From positions 1 to 64,000 of the forward strand of contig CAMTMP010000016.1 in assembly GCA_947073545.1 (NCBI GenBank): 64,000 bases of DNA, written 5' to 3'. The DNA is from an uncultured bacterium (GTDB taxonomy: Bacteria; Bacillota; Clostridia; Lachnospirales; Lachnospiraceae). A program made the position numbers and the translations under genes. Below the pieces are notes generated by a model. That model saw only the letters and a program-made list of their open reading frames with translations, had not been told where the DNA came from and made no database searches. Shown piece by piece: positions 37,825 to 46,296 of this stretch (position 1 is its first letter; each line of letters starts with the position of its first letter).

Positions 37825-37853
37825 TTTACACTTCCCATCAAAATGGCTATAAT
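37825..37853 (+). promoter_or_regulatory. Promoter of the small gene at 37902
   Basis: TTTACA and TATAAT are 17 bases apart. The boxes fall inside the longer open frame, which supports the later start codon at 37902. Confidence 0.65.
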
Positions 37854-37901
37854 AAAATTGATACAGTCGATAGAAACCACAAACAGAAAGCAGGTGATTC
37901 T

Positions 37902-38066
37902 ATGCCAAGTGATAAGGAAATGATCAACAACCTCATTGATTATTATACCAATCTGCAGCGTATCAAAAAATCAGATGACTCCGAAAAAGAACTTGATTAT
38001 CAGATCAAGATACTGAAAGCCAAGCTGGAATCGTTCGGTATCATTACAACAGAATTAGACCTGTAA
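37902..38066 (+). CDS. Small helical protein of unknown function
   Basis: The 54-residue product starts MPSDKEMINNLIDYYTNLQR and is predicted to be two charged helices; it has no Cys and no membrane span. AGGTG lies upstream of the ATG at 37902, and a good promoter lies at 37825-37853. A terminator follows at 38100. I recognise no family, but promoter, ribosome site and terminator make it a credible gene. Confidence 0.65.
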   Translation: MPSDKEMINNLIDYYTNLQRIKKSDDSEKELDYQIKILKAKLESFGIITTELDL

Positions 38067-38099
38067 ATGAATATCCCTGATGCTGATGTGCGAAAAAAA

Positions 38100-38127
38100 G
38101 GAAAACCATGAATATTTCTGGTTTTCC
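38100..38127. terminator. Bidirectional terminator between the small gene and tRNA-Gly
   Basis: GGAAAACCA and TGGTTTTCC form a 9-bp stem. T-rich stretches follow on both strands. Confidence 0.75.
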
Positions 38128-38147
38128 TTCTCTTTTCTTATCAGATA

Positions 38148-38218
38148 AGCAGGCGAGGGGAATCGAACCCCCCTCCCAAGCTTGGGAAGCTTGTATTCTA
38201 CCGATGAACTACGCCTGC
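38148..38218 (-). tRNA. tRNA-Gly, anticodon CCC
   Basis: The minus strand folds as a tRNA: acceptor arms GCAGGCG and CGCCTGC, D-arm AGTTCATCGGTAGAA, anticodon stem CAAGC/GCTTG with loop TTCCCAA, and T-loop TTCGATT. The anticodon is CCC, for GGG glycine codons. CCA is not encoded. The length of 71 nt is typical for tRNA-Gly. Confidence 0.95.
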
Positions 38219-38345
38219 AAACTTATGACTTAATCAGTATACCATTTTATCTCCAAAAAGAAAAGCACTTTTTTTTCTTCCGCATAGACTATAGTAAAAT
38301 GTCTTTTATGGATTGCCCGAAAAAAACGGCAATCCGAGGAGGAAC

Positions 38346-39359
38346 ATGAAAAAAACAGGCAGCATATTACTTGCGGCGCTTCTGCTTATGGGCGTCCTCT
38401 GGGGCTGCGGCAGCAAGCCCGGCGAAAGCGCTCCCGCCTCTTCCGGCAAAACGCCCGTGGTATTAAACGAGGTGGCCCACTCCATCTTCTACGCGCCCAT
38501 GTACGTGGCTATTGAGGAGGGATATTTTGCCGACGAGGGCATCGACTTAACCCTGATTACAGGCTTCGGCGCCGACAAGACGATGACCGCGCTCCTGACA
38601 GGAGAGGCCGATATCGGCTTTATGGGCAGCGAGAGCACGATCTACACCTACAAGGAAGGCGCATCCGACTACGCGGTGAACTTCGCGCAGCTCACCCAGC
38701 GCGCCGGCAATTTCCTCGTGTCCAGAGAACCCATTGAAAACTTCACATGGGATATGTTAATCGGCAAAGACGTGCTGGGCGGCCGGGCAGGCGGTATGCC
38801 CGAAATGGTATTCGAGTACATTTTAAAGAAGAACAATATCGACCCCGCAAACGACCTTTCCATCGACCAGAGCATCGACTTTGGCTCCACTGCTGCCGCA
38901 TTTTCCGGCGGGCAGGGGGATTTTTCGGTTGAATTTGAACCCCATGCCACCTCCTTAGAAGCCAAAGGCGACGGCTATGTAGTTGCCTCTCTCGGCGAAG
39001 ATTCCGGCTATGTTCCCTACACCGCCTTCTCCGCCAGAAAGAGCTATATGGAGAAAAATCCTGCTGTGATCGAGTCCTTCACCCGCGCCCTGCAAAAGGG
39101 CATGGACTATGTGCAGACCCACACGCCGGCGGAAATCGCCAAAGTGATCTCTCCCCAGTTTGCGGAGACGGATCTTGCCACCATAGAAACAATCATCAAA
39201 AGATATGCCGCACAGGACACTTGGAAATCAGATCTTGTCTTCTCAGAAGACAGTTTCACCCTTCTGGAGAATATTCTGGAGGAGGCTGGGGAACTGGACG
39301 GCAGAGTGCCCTACTCAGATCTGGTAGACACCTCCTTCGCCAAAAAAGTCTTACAGTAA
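38346..39359 (+). CDS. Substrate-binding lipoprotein, NMT1/SsuA/TauA-like
   Basis: The 337-residue protein has a lipoprotein signal (LLAALLLMGVLWGCG) and a periplasmic-binding fold of the NMT1/THI5 family: NEVAHSIFYAPMYVAIEEGYFADEGIDL and TALLTGEADIGFMGSES. The ATG at 38346 has GAGGAGG upstream. Such proteins bind pyrimidine precursors of thiamine, or alkyl-sulfonates, taurine and riboflavin. No permease or ATPase gene is next to it; a strong terminator follows directly, so its ABC partners must be elsewhere. No TPP riboswitch is visible in the leader. Confidence 0.88.
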   Translation: MKKTGSILLAALLLMGVLWGCGSKPGESAPASSGKTPVVLNEVAHSIFYAPMYVAIEEGYFADEGIDLTLITGFGADKTMTALLTGEADIGFMGSESTIYTYKEGASDYAVNFAQLTQRAGNFLVSREPIENFTWDMLIGKDVLGGRAGGMPEMVFEYILKKNNIDPANDLSIDQSIDFGSTAAAFSGGQGDFSVEFEPHATSLEAKGDGYVVASLGEDSGYVPYTAFSARKSYMEKNPAVIESFTRALQKGMDYVQTHTPAEIAKVISPQFAETDLATIETIIKRYAAQDTWKSDLVFSEDSFTLLENILEEAGELDGRVPYSDLVDTSFAKKVLQ

Positions 39360-39388
39360 CCTTAACCCGTACGGCTCCATATACAGAG

Positions 39389-39418
39389 ATAACGCCCGGC
39401 TCATCCGCCGGGCGTTAT
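39389..39418 (+). terminator. Terminator of the substrate-binding protein gene
   Basis: ATAACGCCCGGC and GCCGGGCGTTAT form a perfect 12-bp stem with a 6-base loop, followed by TTATATTTT. Confidence 0.85.
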
Positions 39419-39432
39419 TTATATTTTGTAAA

Positions 39433-39807
39433 CTAATTTTCTCCCAAAAGTTCTTTCAGGGCGTCCACCACAAACTGGTACTGCGTCAGCATCTCCTCCA
39501 CGCCCACTTCCATCACCGAATAGTTTTCTTCATTCACCGCCGTCTCCTGCTCTGCGGCAAGCTGTGACAGATAAGTGGCTCCTATGGAACGCATGGCATT
39601 TTTCAGCCCGTGCACCTCGATGCGGTAGCGCTCAAGATCTTTCTTTTCATAAACACTCCGAATCAGAGGGATTTTTTCCTTTCCCTCCTCCATGGCGGCC
39701 CAGAGCACTTCCATGTAGATCTCCTCTTCTCCTCCGCACAGTCTGATGCCTTCCTTCACGTCAAAGCCTTTGACTGTCAGATCCTCAAACGACCGAATCA
39801 TTCCCAT
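39433..39807 (-). CDS. Histidine phosphotransfer (HPt) protein
   Basis: The 124-residue all-helical protein has the HPt signature VHGLKNAMRSIGA with phospho-acceptor His66. A GGAGG lies 9 bases before the ATG; the previous gene ends 1 bp upstream, so the two are coupled. HPt proteins pass phosphate between receivers in multi-step relays. A hybrid kinase with two receivers, at 41044-44181, is the obvious candidate partner, although other hybrid kinases may exist in the genome. Confidence 0.88.
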   Translation of the reverse strand: MGMIRSFEDLTVKGFDVKEGIRLCGGEEEIYMEVLWAAMEEGKEKIPLIRSVYEKKDLERYRIEVHGLKNAMRSIGATYLSQLAAEQETAVNEENYSVMEVGVEEMLTQYQFVVDALKELLGEN

Positions 39808-39808
39808 T

Positions 39809-40447
39809 TTACTCTTCCTCCTGCATCTTTCCCTTTTTTCTTGTATCTTTGCCGCGTTTGTCCGTAATGCCGTCGATCATTTTCTCGATCAACAGCTTTT
39901 TGACATAAACGTCAAAGCTTAACATGCAGATAAAGGAGAAAATTTTCAGAAATTCCCGATCCTCCGCAGGTGCCTCCTCAAAGGTGTTCTGGGCAATTCG
40001 AAATTTTTCATCCACATCTGCCTTTAAGACATCCCTCTGTTCCCGCTCCAATCCGAATACCTCTTCATATACACGGGAAAGATCATACGTCTCGCCGTTC
40101 TTAAAATAGCGGTCTTTGATCGGCGCTAAAAGCTCCTGAATATCGCTGATCGACAATATCCCTTTATAATAGTAGATAAAAATCAGAAGAAGCACATGAT
40201 CCTTTGCGTATTTTTTCTTGAATGGCGGCGGAAGAAGATCATTCTTCGTATAATTATTAATCATCGTCTTTGTCAGAATCTTGTCGGAAGCCGGATCTCT
40301 TGTCGTATTTCTCAGCTGGGTCTCCATGAAAGTTGTCACCTGATCCATATAGAGATCGATATCAGGAATATCCTCCGCCCTGATATATTTGATCCTGTCC
40401 AGACTTTCCTGAATGCTGTTTAGCAAATCCTCTATATTGATTGTCAT
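39809..40447 (-). CDS. DUF1836 family protein, probable DNA-binding regulator
   Basis: The 212-residue protein contains LTKTMINNYTKNDLLPPPFKKKYAKDHV, the hallmark of DUF1836, which resembles a MerR-like helix-turn-helix. The start at 40447 is an ATG with GGAAGG 8 bases upstream. It is joined to the HPt gene, with a 1-bp gap. A promoter lies at 40479-40507. Its targets are unknown. Confidence 0.85.
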   Translation of the reverse strand: MTINIEDLLNSIQESLDRIKYIRAEDIPDIDLYMDQVTTFMETQLRNTTRDPASDKILTKTMINNYTKNDLLPPPFKKKYAKDHVLLLIFIYYYKGILSISDIQELLAPIKDRYFKNGETYDLSRVYEEVFGLEREQRDVLKADVDEKFRIAQNTFEEAPAEDREFLKIFSFICMLSFDVYVKKLLIEKMIDGITDKRGKDTRKKGKMQEEE

Positions 40448-40478
40448 TCTCCACACCTTCCGCCTTCCTCTTTTTTCT

Positions 40479-40507
40479 ATTATATATTTTTCATTTGGTC
40501 ATGACAA
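40479..40507 (-). promoter_or_regulatory. Promoter of the DUF1836-HPt unit
   Basis: On the minus strand TTGTCA and TATAAT are 17 bases apart. Confidence 0.65.
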
Positions 40508-40539
40508 GTATTTTATCTCGTTGAAAAACAGACCGGCTG

Positions 40540-40568
40540 TTTACAAAAAGCCACGGCTGTGATATATT
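40540..40568 (+). promoter_or_regulatory. Promoter of the YerC-like gene
   Basis: TTTACA and TATATT are 17 bases apart, about 70 bases before the start codon. It is back to back with the DUF1836 promoter. Confidence 0.6.
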
Positions 40569-40635
40569 TTTACATAAAGATTGTAAAGTTTTAACGCGTG
40601 AAAGCAAAGCCTTTCAGATGCGGAATGGAGGACCT

Positions 40636-40923
40636 ATGAATAAAAAACTCAAAACCGACGCTGTTGACCATCTGTTTCAGGCTGTACTCTGTCTGCAGAC
40701 ACAGGAAGAATGCTATGATTTCTTTGAGGATCTTTGCACCGTGAACGAACTTTTGTCTCTCTCCCAGCGCTTTGAGGTGGCATCCATGCTGAAACAGCAT
40801 AAAACATATCTTGAAATTGCGGAAAAAACCGGTGCGTCGACCGCCACCATCAGCCGCGTAAACCGCTCCCTGAATTACGGAAACGACGGATACGATCTGA
40901 TCTTTGACCGCCTCGGTTCCTGA
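40636..40923 (+). CDS. YerC/YecD family TrpR-like regulator
   Basis: The 95-residue protein starts MNKKLKTDAVDHLFQAVLCL and has the TrpR-type helix-turn-helix: SLSQRFEVASMLKQHKTYLEIAEKTGASTATISRVNRSLNYG. GGAGG lies 4 bases before the ATG at 40636. YerC/YecD proteins are small repressors widely kept in Firmicutes; the regulon here is not known. Confidence 0.9.
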   Translation: MNKKLKTDAVDHLFQAVLCLQTQEECYDFFEDLCTVNELLSLSQRFEVASMLKQHKTYLEIAEKTGASTATISRVNRSLNYGNDGYDLIFDRLGS

Positions 40924-40972
40924 AACCATATAATTTTTCATATACGAAATTTTCTGCAAAACCTTTCCCATA

Positions 40973-41001
40973 TTGACACAATTTTGCAGGCTTGTTAGAA
41001 T
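40973..41001 (+). promoter_or_regulatory. Promoter of the hybrid kinase gene
   Basis: TTGACA and TAGAAT are 17 bases apart, about 40 bases before the ATG at 41044. Confidence 0.7.
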
Positions 41002-41043
41002 GAAAAGAGCAAATAAAATTTGAATGGGCAGGTGGAAACAGAT

Positions 41044-44000
41044 ATGTATACTTGTAGTCTCCATATTTATTTCGCAGGACATCCAAGCCACGCTTTGGAC
41101 GTGATTAAAAAGATGCCCTCTCTTGAACATTTTACCCATAATTTTTCCGAAAGTGACGAAGCGGATGTTTCTCTGTCCGCAAAGGCGGACGTCATTATAG
41201 TCGATCTGTCCCGTATAGACATGCAGTCCGCACTGCAAATTTTACTGCCGAACCGCAAAAAGGACTCGGAAGTTATTTTTCTCGCGGACAAAAAGCAGAT
41301 GCAGCTTCTCTGTACAAATCCGGCATTAAAGGATATCGCAGACATCTGGATTATGCCCATGTCTGACGAGGAGCTCCGCTTCCGTTTTCAAAGATGGCAG
41401 CAAACCGCTCAGATGCGTAAGGATTTCTGGGAAACCAGCCACTTCCTTGAAGCTACGATCAACAATATTCCCAATCTGGTCTGGTATAAGGACAAGAACG
41501 GCGTCCATGAAAAGGTGAACACCAGCTTCTGTCAGGCCGTCAACAAGACCAAGCAGCAGGTAGAAGGACAACGTCACGCCTATATCTGGGACGTGGAGGA
41601 GGATGACCCCGCCTGTATCGAATCCGAGCATCGGGTTATGAGCATGCGGCAGACCTTTGTGTCCGAGGAAACCATTATGGCCGGTGAGGAGACCAGAACC
41701 CTGATGTGCTACAAGTCTCCCCTCTACAACTGTGACGGCACCGTTATGGGAACCGTCGGCGTGGGCGTGGACGTAACGCAGGAGCGCGCCTATGAACAGG
41801 AAATCATCAGAAAGAACAAGACACTTGAAACCATCCTGGCCACCATCGACTGCGGCGTGATGAATCACAGCCTGAAGGATTCGCGTATTGTGAACATAAA
41901 CAGAGCCGCTCTCAAAATTCTCGGCTATGAAACACCGGATGAAGTGATGGCGGACGGCTTTGACATCATTGCCGATTCCGTGATGGAGGAAGACAAGGAT
42001 CATCTCCGTAACAGCATCAGAATGCTTAAAGAAGCCGGGGATACCGTCAATGTGGAGTACCGCGTGCAGCATAAAGACGGTGAAATTCTCCACGTTATGG
42101 GAAACATTAAGCTCTACGAGGAAAACGGAGAGCTCTTTTGCCAGCGGTTCCTTTTGGACGTCACCGAGCAGAAACAGCAGGAAAGAAAAAATGCGAGACA
42201 GCAGATGGAGCTTGTGCAGGCCTTAAGCCGGGACTTCACGCTCGTGTGCTTCGTAGAGCCGGATACCGGCATGGTTGTTCCGGTCCGCACCGGCAGGCAT
42301 GAACCGGAAAGTATTTTTGAAAATAAAATCTCCTTAAAAGACAGCATGGAGAAATACATAGAAGAGTTGGTCTATGAAGAGGATCGCGAAACCATGCGGC
42401 ACGCCGTCTCTCTGGACACGCTGACGGAAGAGCTGAACGCCAAACAGGTATACTCCGTCAATTACCGCAAGCAGGTTGACGGGCAGCTTATCTATTTCCA
42501 AATGAAGGCCGTGAGCGCAGGCGTAGATGACGGCAGCCGCGGTATCGTTCTCGGATTCCGGAGTGTGGATGCGGATATCCGAAGAGAGATGGAACAGAAC
42601 ACGCTGCTGGAAACCGCTCTCTCCCAAGCTAACCGGGCAAGTAAAGCAAAAAGCGTATTTTTATCGAATATGTCCCACGATATCCGGACCCCGATGAACG
42701 CCATTGTAGGCTTTACAAATCTGGCGATCACGCATATCGAGCAGACTGATCTTGTCTCGGAATATCTGAAAAAAATTCAGACCTCAGGCAATCATCTGCT
42801 GAGTCTGATTAACGACATACTGGATATGAGCCATATCGAGAGCGGGAAGATCCATTTGGAGGAAAAGCTCTGCAGTCTTCCCGAAATTCTACACGGGCTT
42901 CGCAATATTTTGCAGGCGGACATCCACGCCAAGCAGCTTGAACTGCATATCGATACGGTGGATGTTGTGGACGAAGCCATTTACTGTGATAAGCTCCGCC
43001 TCAATCAGGTGCTTTTAAATCTGTTAAGCAACGCCGTGAAGTACACCGGGGCAGGCGGCCATGTCAGTATGCGCATCACGGAAAAACCGGACGCTCCCGC
43101 CGGATATGCCAACTACGTCTTTTCTATAAAAGACACCGGAATCGGCATGAGCCCGGAGTTTGTCGCGCGCATTTTCGAGCCCTTTGAGCGGGAACGCAAC
43201 AGCACCATCAGCAAAATTCAGGGAACCGGACTCGGCATGGCCATCACAAAAAATATCGTAGATATGATGAACGGCTCCATTTCCGTTACAAGCGAGCCGG
43301 ACGTAGGCACCGAGTTTACCGTTTCCTTCGCGTTCCGTCTGCACGAGGAAAAGAGAGAACCGATCCTCCTGCCAGAGTTAAAAGACTGCAAGGCTCTGGT
43401 GGTGGACGACGATTTCAACACATGTGACAGCGTTTCTTATATGCTGGGACAGCTCGGTATACAGGCCGAATGGACGCTGTCCGGCAAGGAGGCTGTACTT
43501 CGCAGCCATCAGGCCATTATGAGAAACACAAGCTACTCTGTGTATATTATAGACTGGCTGCTGCCTGACATGAACGGTGTCGAGGTGGCAAGAAGAATCC
43601 GAAAAGAAACCGGCGGAAATGTGCCTGTGATCATTCTGACCGCCTATGACTGGTCCGATATCGAAGCGGAGGCAAAGGAGGCCGGCGTTACGGCATTCTG
43701 TAATAAACCGCTGTTCCTATCGGAATTAAGTTCCTGTCTCCAATCCGTGCTTCAGCCAAAGTCTCAGGAATCGGAAGCCGACGAAGTAGACATCAGTTCC
43801 CGCCGGACCGGACGGATTCTGCTGGCGGAAGATGTGGAAATGAATCAGGAACTCGCCGTGGCAATTTTGGAAAATGCAGGTTTCCTCGTAGATGTGGCGG
43901 ACAACGGCCAGATTGCATTAGAAATGTTAAAAAAATCGGAATCGGGCTGCTATCAGGCTATTTTGATGGATATCCAGATGCCCGTGATGGACGGCTATGA

Positions 44001-44181
44001 AGCCACCAGACGCATCAGAAAGCTGGAAAATCAAGAACTGGCCTCCATTCCGATCATTGCCATGACAGCCAACGCTTTTACCGAAGACCGGGAAGAGGCG
44101 CTTAATTGCGGTATGAACAGTCATATAGCAAAACCCATCGACGTACAGGTGTTGTTTAAAACGCTGGATGACATACTGTAG
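41044..44181 (+). CDS. Hybrid histidine kinase with PAS domains and two C-terminal receivers
   Basis: The 1045-residue cytoplasmic protein has a receiver-like N-terminal part (residues 1-120, VIIVDLSRID), then PAS domains at about 135-250, 265-375 and a weaker one at 395-510, a HisKA domain with His545 (NMSHDIRTPMNAIVGF), a HATPase domain (DTGIGM, GTGLGMAI), and two receivers with Asp837 (IIDWLLPDMNG) and Asp976 (ILMDIQMPVMDG). No membrane span is seen. The start at 41044 has AGGTGG upstream. The HPt protein at 39433 is a plausible phosphorelay partner. The signal sensed is unknown. Confidence 0.9.
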   Translation: MYTCSLHIYFAGHPSHALDVIKKMPSLEHFTHNFSESDEADVSLSAKADVIIVDLSRIDMQSALQILLPNRKKDSEVIFLADKKQMQLLCTNPALKDIADIWIMPMSDEELRFRFQRWQQTAQMRKDFWETSHFLEATINNIPNLVWYKDKNGVHEKVNTSFCQAVNKTKQQVEGQRHAYIWDVEEDDPACIESEHRVMSMRQTFVSEETIMAGEETRTLMCYKSPLYNCDGTVMGTVGVGVDVTQERAYEQEIIRKNKTLETILATIDCGVMNHSLKDSRIVNINRAALKILGYETPDEVMADGFDIIADSVMEEDKDHLRNSIRMLKEAGDTVNVEYRVQHKDGEILHVMGNIKLYEENGELFCQRFLLDVTEQKQQERKNARQQMELVQALSRDFTLVCFVEPDTGMVVPVRTGRHEPESIFENKISLKDSMEKYIEELVYEEDRETMRHAVSLDTLTEELNAKQVYSVNYRKQVDGQLIYFQMKAVSAGVDDGSRGIVLGFRSVDADIRREMEQNTLLETALSQANRASKAKSVFLSNMSHDIRTPMNAIVGFTNLAITHIEQTDLVSEYLKKIQTSGNHLLSLINDILDMSHIESGKIHLEEKLCSLPEILHGLRNILQADIHAKQLELHIDTVDVVDEAIYCDKLRLNQVLLNLLSNAVKYTGAGGHVSMRITEKPDAPAGYANYVFSIKDTGIGMSPEFVARIFEPFERERNSTISKIQGTGLGMAITKNIVDMMNGSISVTSEPDVGTEFTVSFAFRLHEEKREPILLPELKDCKALVVDDDFNTCDSVSYMLGQLGIQAEWTLSGKEAVLRSHQAIMRNTSYSVYIIDWLLPDMNGVEVARRIRKETGGNVPVIILTAYDWSDIEAEAKEAGVTAFCNKPLFLSELSSCLQSVLQPKSQESEADEVDISSRRTGRILLAEDVEMNQELAVAILENAGFLVDVADNGQIALEMLKKSESGCYQAILMDIQMPVMDGYEATRRIRKLENQELASIPIIAMTANAFTEDREEALNCGMNSHIAKPIDVQVLFKTLDDIL

Positions 44182-44215
44182 GCTGTCTGTTTACGAAAAA
44201 AACGAAAAATAATAC

Positions 44216-44244
44216 TTTACATTTTATAAAATTTATGCTATTCT
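44216..44244 (+). promoter_or_regulatory. Promoter of the cold-shock gene
   Basis: TTTACA and TATTCT are 17 bases apart, about 50 bases before the ATG. Confidence 0.55.
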
Positions 44245-44295
44245 ATGAGTGTTGTCAATCAACGTAATTTTTTTATATTTTTGGAGGTATCTACA

Positions 44296-44496
44296 ATGAA
44301 CAAAGGTACAGTAAAGTGGTTTAACAACCAGAAGGGCTACGGCTTCATCTCTGACGAGCAGGGCAACGATGTATTCGTACACTACTCCGGACTTAACATG
44401 GAAGGCTTCAAGTCTCTCGAAGAGGGCGCTGAGGTTGAGTATGAAGTAGTAAACGGCGAGAAGGGCCCTCAGGCCGTAAACGTAACAAAGTTATAA
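44296..44496 (+). CDS. Cold-shock domain protein
   Basis: The 66-residue protein starts [20 protein letters not shown] and carries the RNA-binding motifs KGYGFI and VFVHYSGL of CspA-family proteins. The ATG at 44296 follows a perfect GGAGG. Csp proteins are RNA chaperones of the cold and stationary-phase response. It is monocistronic. Confidence 0.97.
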   Translation: MNKGTVKWFNNQKGYGFISDEQGNDVFVHYSGLNMEGFKSLEEGAEVEYEVVNGEKGPQAVNVTKL

Positions 44497-44618
44497 GAGT
44501 CGACTCTCCTATAACATCGATAATCAGTATCACGATGTGCCTGTTCTTAAATATAATGTTCTGAAAACCCAGTAAGACTTTTTTATTTAGAATCAGCTAT
44601 TGTTGTAACGGATTAGAG

Positions 44619-44657
44619 AAGAAGAAAAACCTGTCTGCGCGACAGGTTTTTCTTCTT
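44619..44657. terminator. Bidirectional terminator between csp and hisA
   Basis: A perfect 17-bp stem (AAGAAGAAAAACCTGTC with GACAGGTTTTTCTTCTT) and 5-base loop serve the convergent genes. Confidence 0.85.
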
Positions 44658-44664
44658 ATTCTTA

Positions 44665-45444
44665 TCATGCTCTTTCCATATAAGAAAGCACGTCCGCAAA
44701 CGCCATCTGTCCGCCAAAAAGATCCAGTGCGCTCCCGATGGTCACATCCACTCTTCCCTTTCCCAACTTTTTTAATTTGTCAAGATCCGCAAAGCTGTGT
44801 ACGCCGCCCGCATAGGCGATCGGAATTTTTCCCCAGTCTCCCAAAAGACCGGCCACCGGCTCCTCAATACCTGCGCTTTTTCCCTCCACATCGACCGCAT
44901 GAACCAAAAATTCGTCACAAAATCCGGAAAGCTCGTCGAGAACCTGCCTCGTCAGCTCCACGGACGTATATTTCTGCCATCTGTCGGTCACAATATAGTA
45001 TCTGCCGCCGCGGCTTCGCACACTCAGATCAAGAACCAGTTTTTCCTTTCCCGTCTCCTTTACAAGCGCCTGAAGCCTGTCATACCGTATCAGACCTTCT
45101 GAAAAAACATAAGAAGTCACAATCACATGGCTTGCTCCCGCATCCAAAAAAACCGCCGCATTCTCCGGCGTGATGCCGCCGCCCGCCTGCATTCCCTGCG
45201 GATATGCCAAGAGCGCCGAAAGCGCCTGCCTTTTCGTCTCTTCATAGTAGGGAGAAGAGGGTGGATTTAAGAGAATGATATGTCCCCCTCTTATGCCCTT
45301 TTCCCGGTAAAGTCCTGCATAAAAAGCGGCGTCCTGCCCGGACACGAAATTTTCCTGCGCACTGTCGCCCGCATCCTTAAGACTTCCTCCTATGATCTGC
45401 TTGACACTGCCGTTATGGATATCAATACAAGGTCGAAATTTCAT
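44665..45444 (-). CDS. hisA: HisA, phosphoribosylformimino-AICAR ribotide isomerase, eukaryotic HIS6 type
   Basis: The 259-residue TIM barrel starts MKFRPCIDIHNGSVKQIIGG. Segments VIVTSYVFSEG, VLDLSVRSRGGRYYIVTDRWQ, FLVHAVDVEGKSAGIEE and IAYAGGVHSFADLDKL resemble yeast HIS6 more than standard bacterial HisA. It catalyses the fourth step of histidine synthesis. No other his genes are adjacent. The upstream 289-bp gap, 45445-45733, shows no clear feature. Confidence 0.9.
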   Translation of the reverse strand: MKFRPCIDIHNGSVKQIIGGSLKDAGDSAQENFVSGQDAAFYAGLYREKGIRGGHIILLNPPSSPYYEETKRQALSALLAYPQGMQAGGGITPENAAVFLDAGASHVIVTSYVFSEGLIRYDRLQALVKETGKEKLVLDLSVRSRGGRYYIVTDRWQKYTSVELTRQVLDELSGFCDEFLVHAVDVEGKSAGIEEPVAGLLGDWGKIPIAYAGGVHSFADLDKLKKLGKGRVDVTIGSALDLFGGQMAFADVLSYMERA

Positions 45445-45733
45445 GATTTTTCCTTTTCCGTTTTTTCAATTATTACCTACTCTTTACTTTCAGAACCAAC
45501 CTCGAAAATACTTCGCATGACCGGTCTGTTTGGCTCCCGCGAAATAAACTGCCATAAACATATCGCTCTGGAACGCAAACGCTCATCGCAAATGTTCTCG
45601 GCAATTTGCCCGCTTCTGTACGTGATGCATATTTTATTTTCTAACTGACATAATAACATAAGAACAGGAAGTTTATCAAACATTCTGTTCTTATATCATA
45701 TAAGATTCAGCAATCGAGCAAAGGAGTGAAATC

Positions 45734-46231
45734 ATGAAAAGAATAAAAACTTTACTTTTTGTCTCTCTCATGGTTCTGAGCATGTCCGCTCTGACCGCCT
45801 GCGGCAGCAGAAACGCCGACGGAAATACGGATAACGGCACAGGCACACAGAACGGTACCGGAACTGTCGGCACAGATACAAACAACGGTACCGGCACCAC
45901 CAACACCGGAACAGGCACCACCAACACCACAGGTAACGGTACGGGAACTGACACGACCGGCACCGGTATGAGCGGCGCTGACACCGACAACACAGACCTT
46001 GACGGCACCGATACGAACGGCGCTATGAACGACAACGACAATGTAAACGACGCGACTGCCGGCACAAACGGCACGGATAACGGCTCCATCGCAGACGATG
46101 TGGGCAACGCGATCGGAGACGCCGGAAACGCAGCCTCCGACATCATTGACGACGCCGCGACAGGCGTAGAAAACATGGTGGACGACGTTACAGGCAATAA
46201 CAACACCGGCGATTCCTCCAAGGTGCGCTAA
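45734..46231 (+). CDS. Low-complexity Thr/Asn/Gly/Asp-rich lipoprotein
   Basis: The 165-residue protein has a lipoprotein signal (LMVLSMSALTACG) and then about 95 residues made almost entirely of Thr, Gly, Asn and Asp. The C-terminal part, SIADDVGNAIGDAGNAASDIIDDAATG, is a predicted acidic helix. AAAGGAG lies before the ATG. It may be a flexible surface lipoprotein; I do not recognise a family. Terminator follows at 46248. Confidence 0.8.
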   Translation: MKRIKTLLFVSLMVLSMSALTACGSRNADGNTDNGTGTQNGTGTVGTDTNNGTGTTNTGTGTTNTTGNGTGTDTTGTGMSGADTDNTDLDGTDTNGAMNDNDNVNDATAGTNGTDNGSIADDVGNAIGDAGNAASDIIDDAATGVENMVDDVTGNNNTGDSSKVR

Positions 46232-46247
46232 TTTTCTTTACGACGGC

Positions 46248-46283
46248 AAAGAGTTCCCGAGGCACTGTCCCCGAGAACTCTTT
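46248..46283 (+). terminator. Terminator after the low-complexity lipoprotein gene
   Basis: AAAGAGTTC and GAACTCTTT form the stem, followed by CTTTTTATCC. Confidence 0.7.
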
Positions 46284-46296
46284 CTTTTTATCCGTG

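Noticed and set aside
38220-38345. TPP riboswitch before the substrate-binding protein
   Set aside because: The leader is too short and lacks the thi-box segments.
45477-45683. Minus-strand 68-codon frame upstream of the lipoprotein gene
   Set aside because: No ribosome binding site and no recognisable features; it may be a relic or a chance frame.
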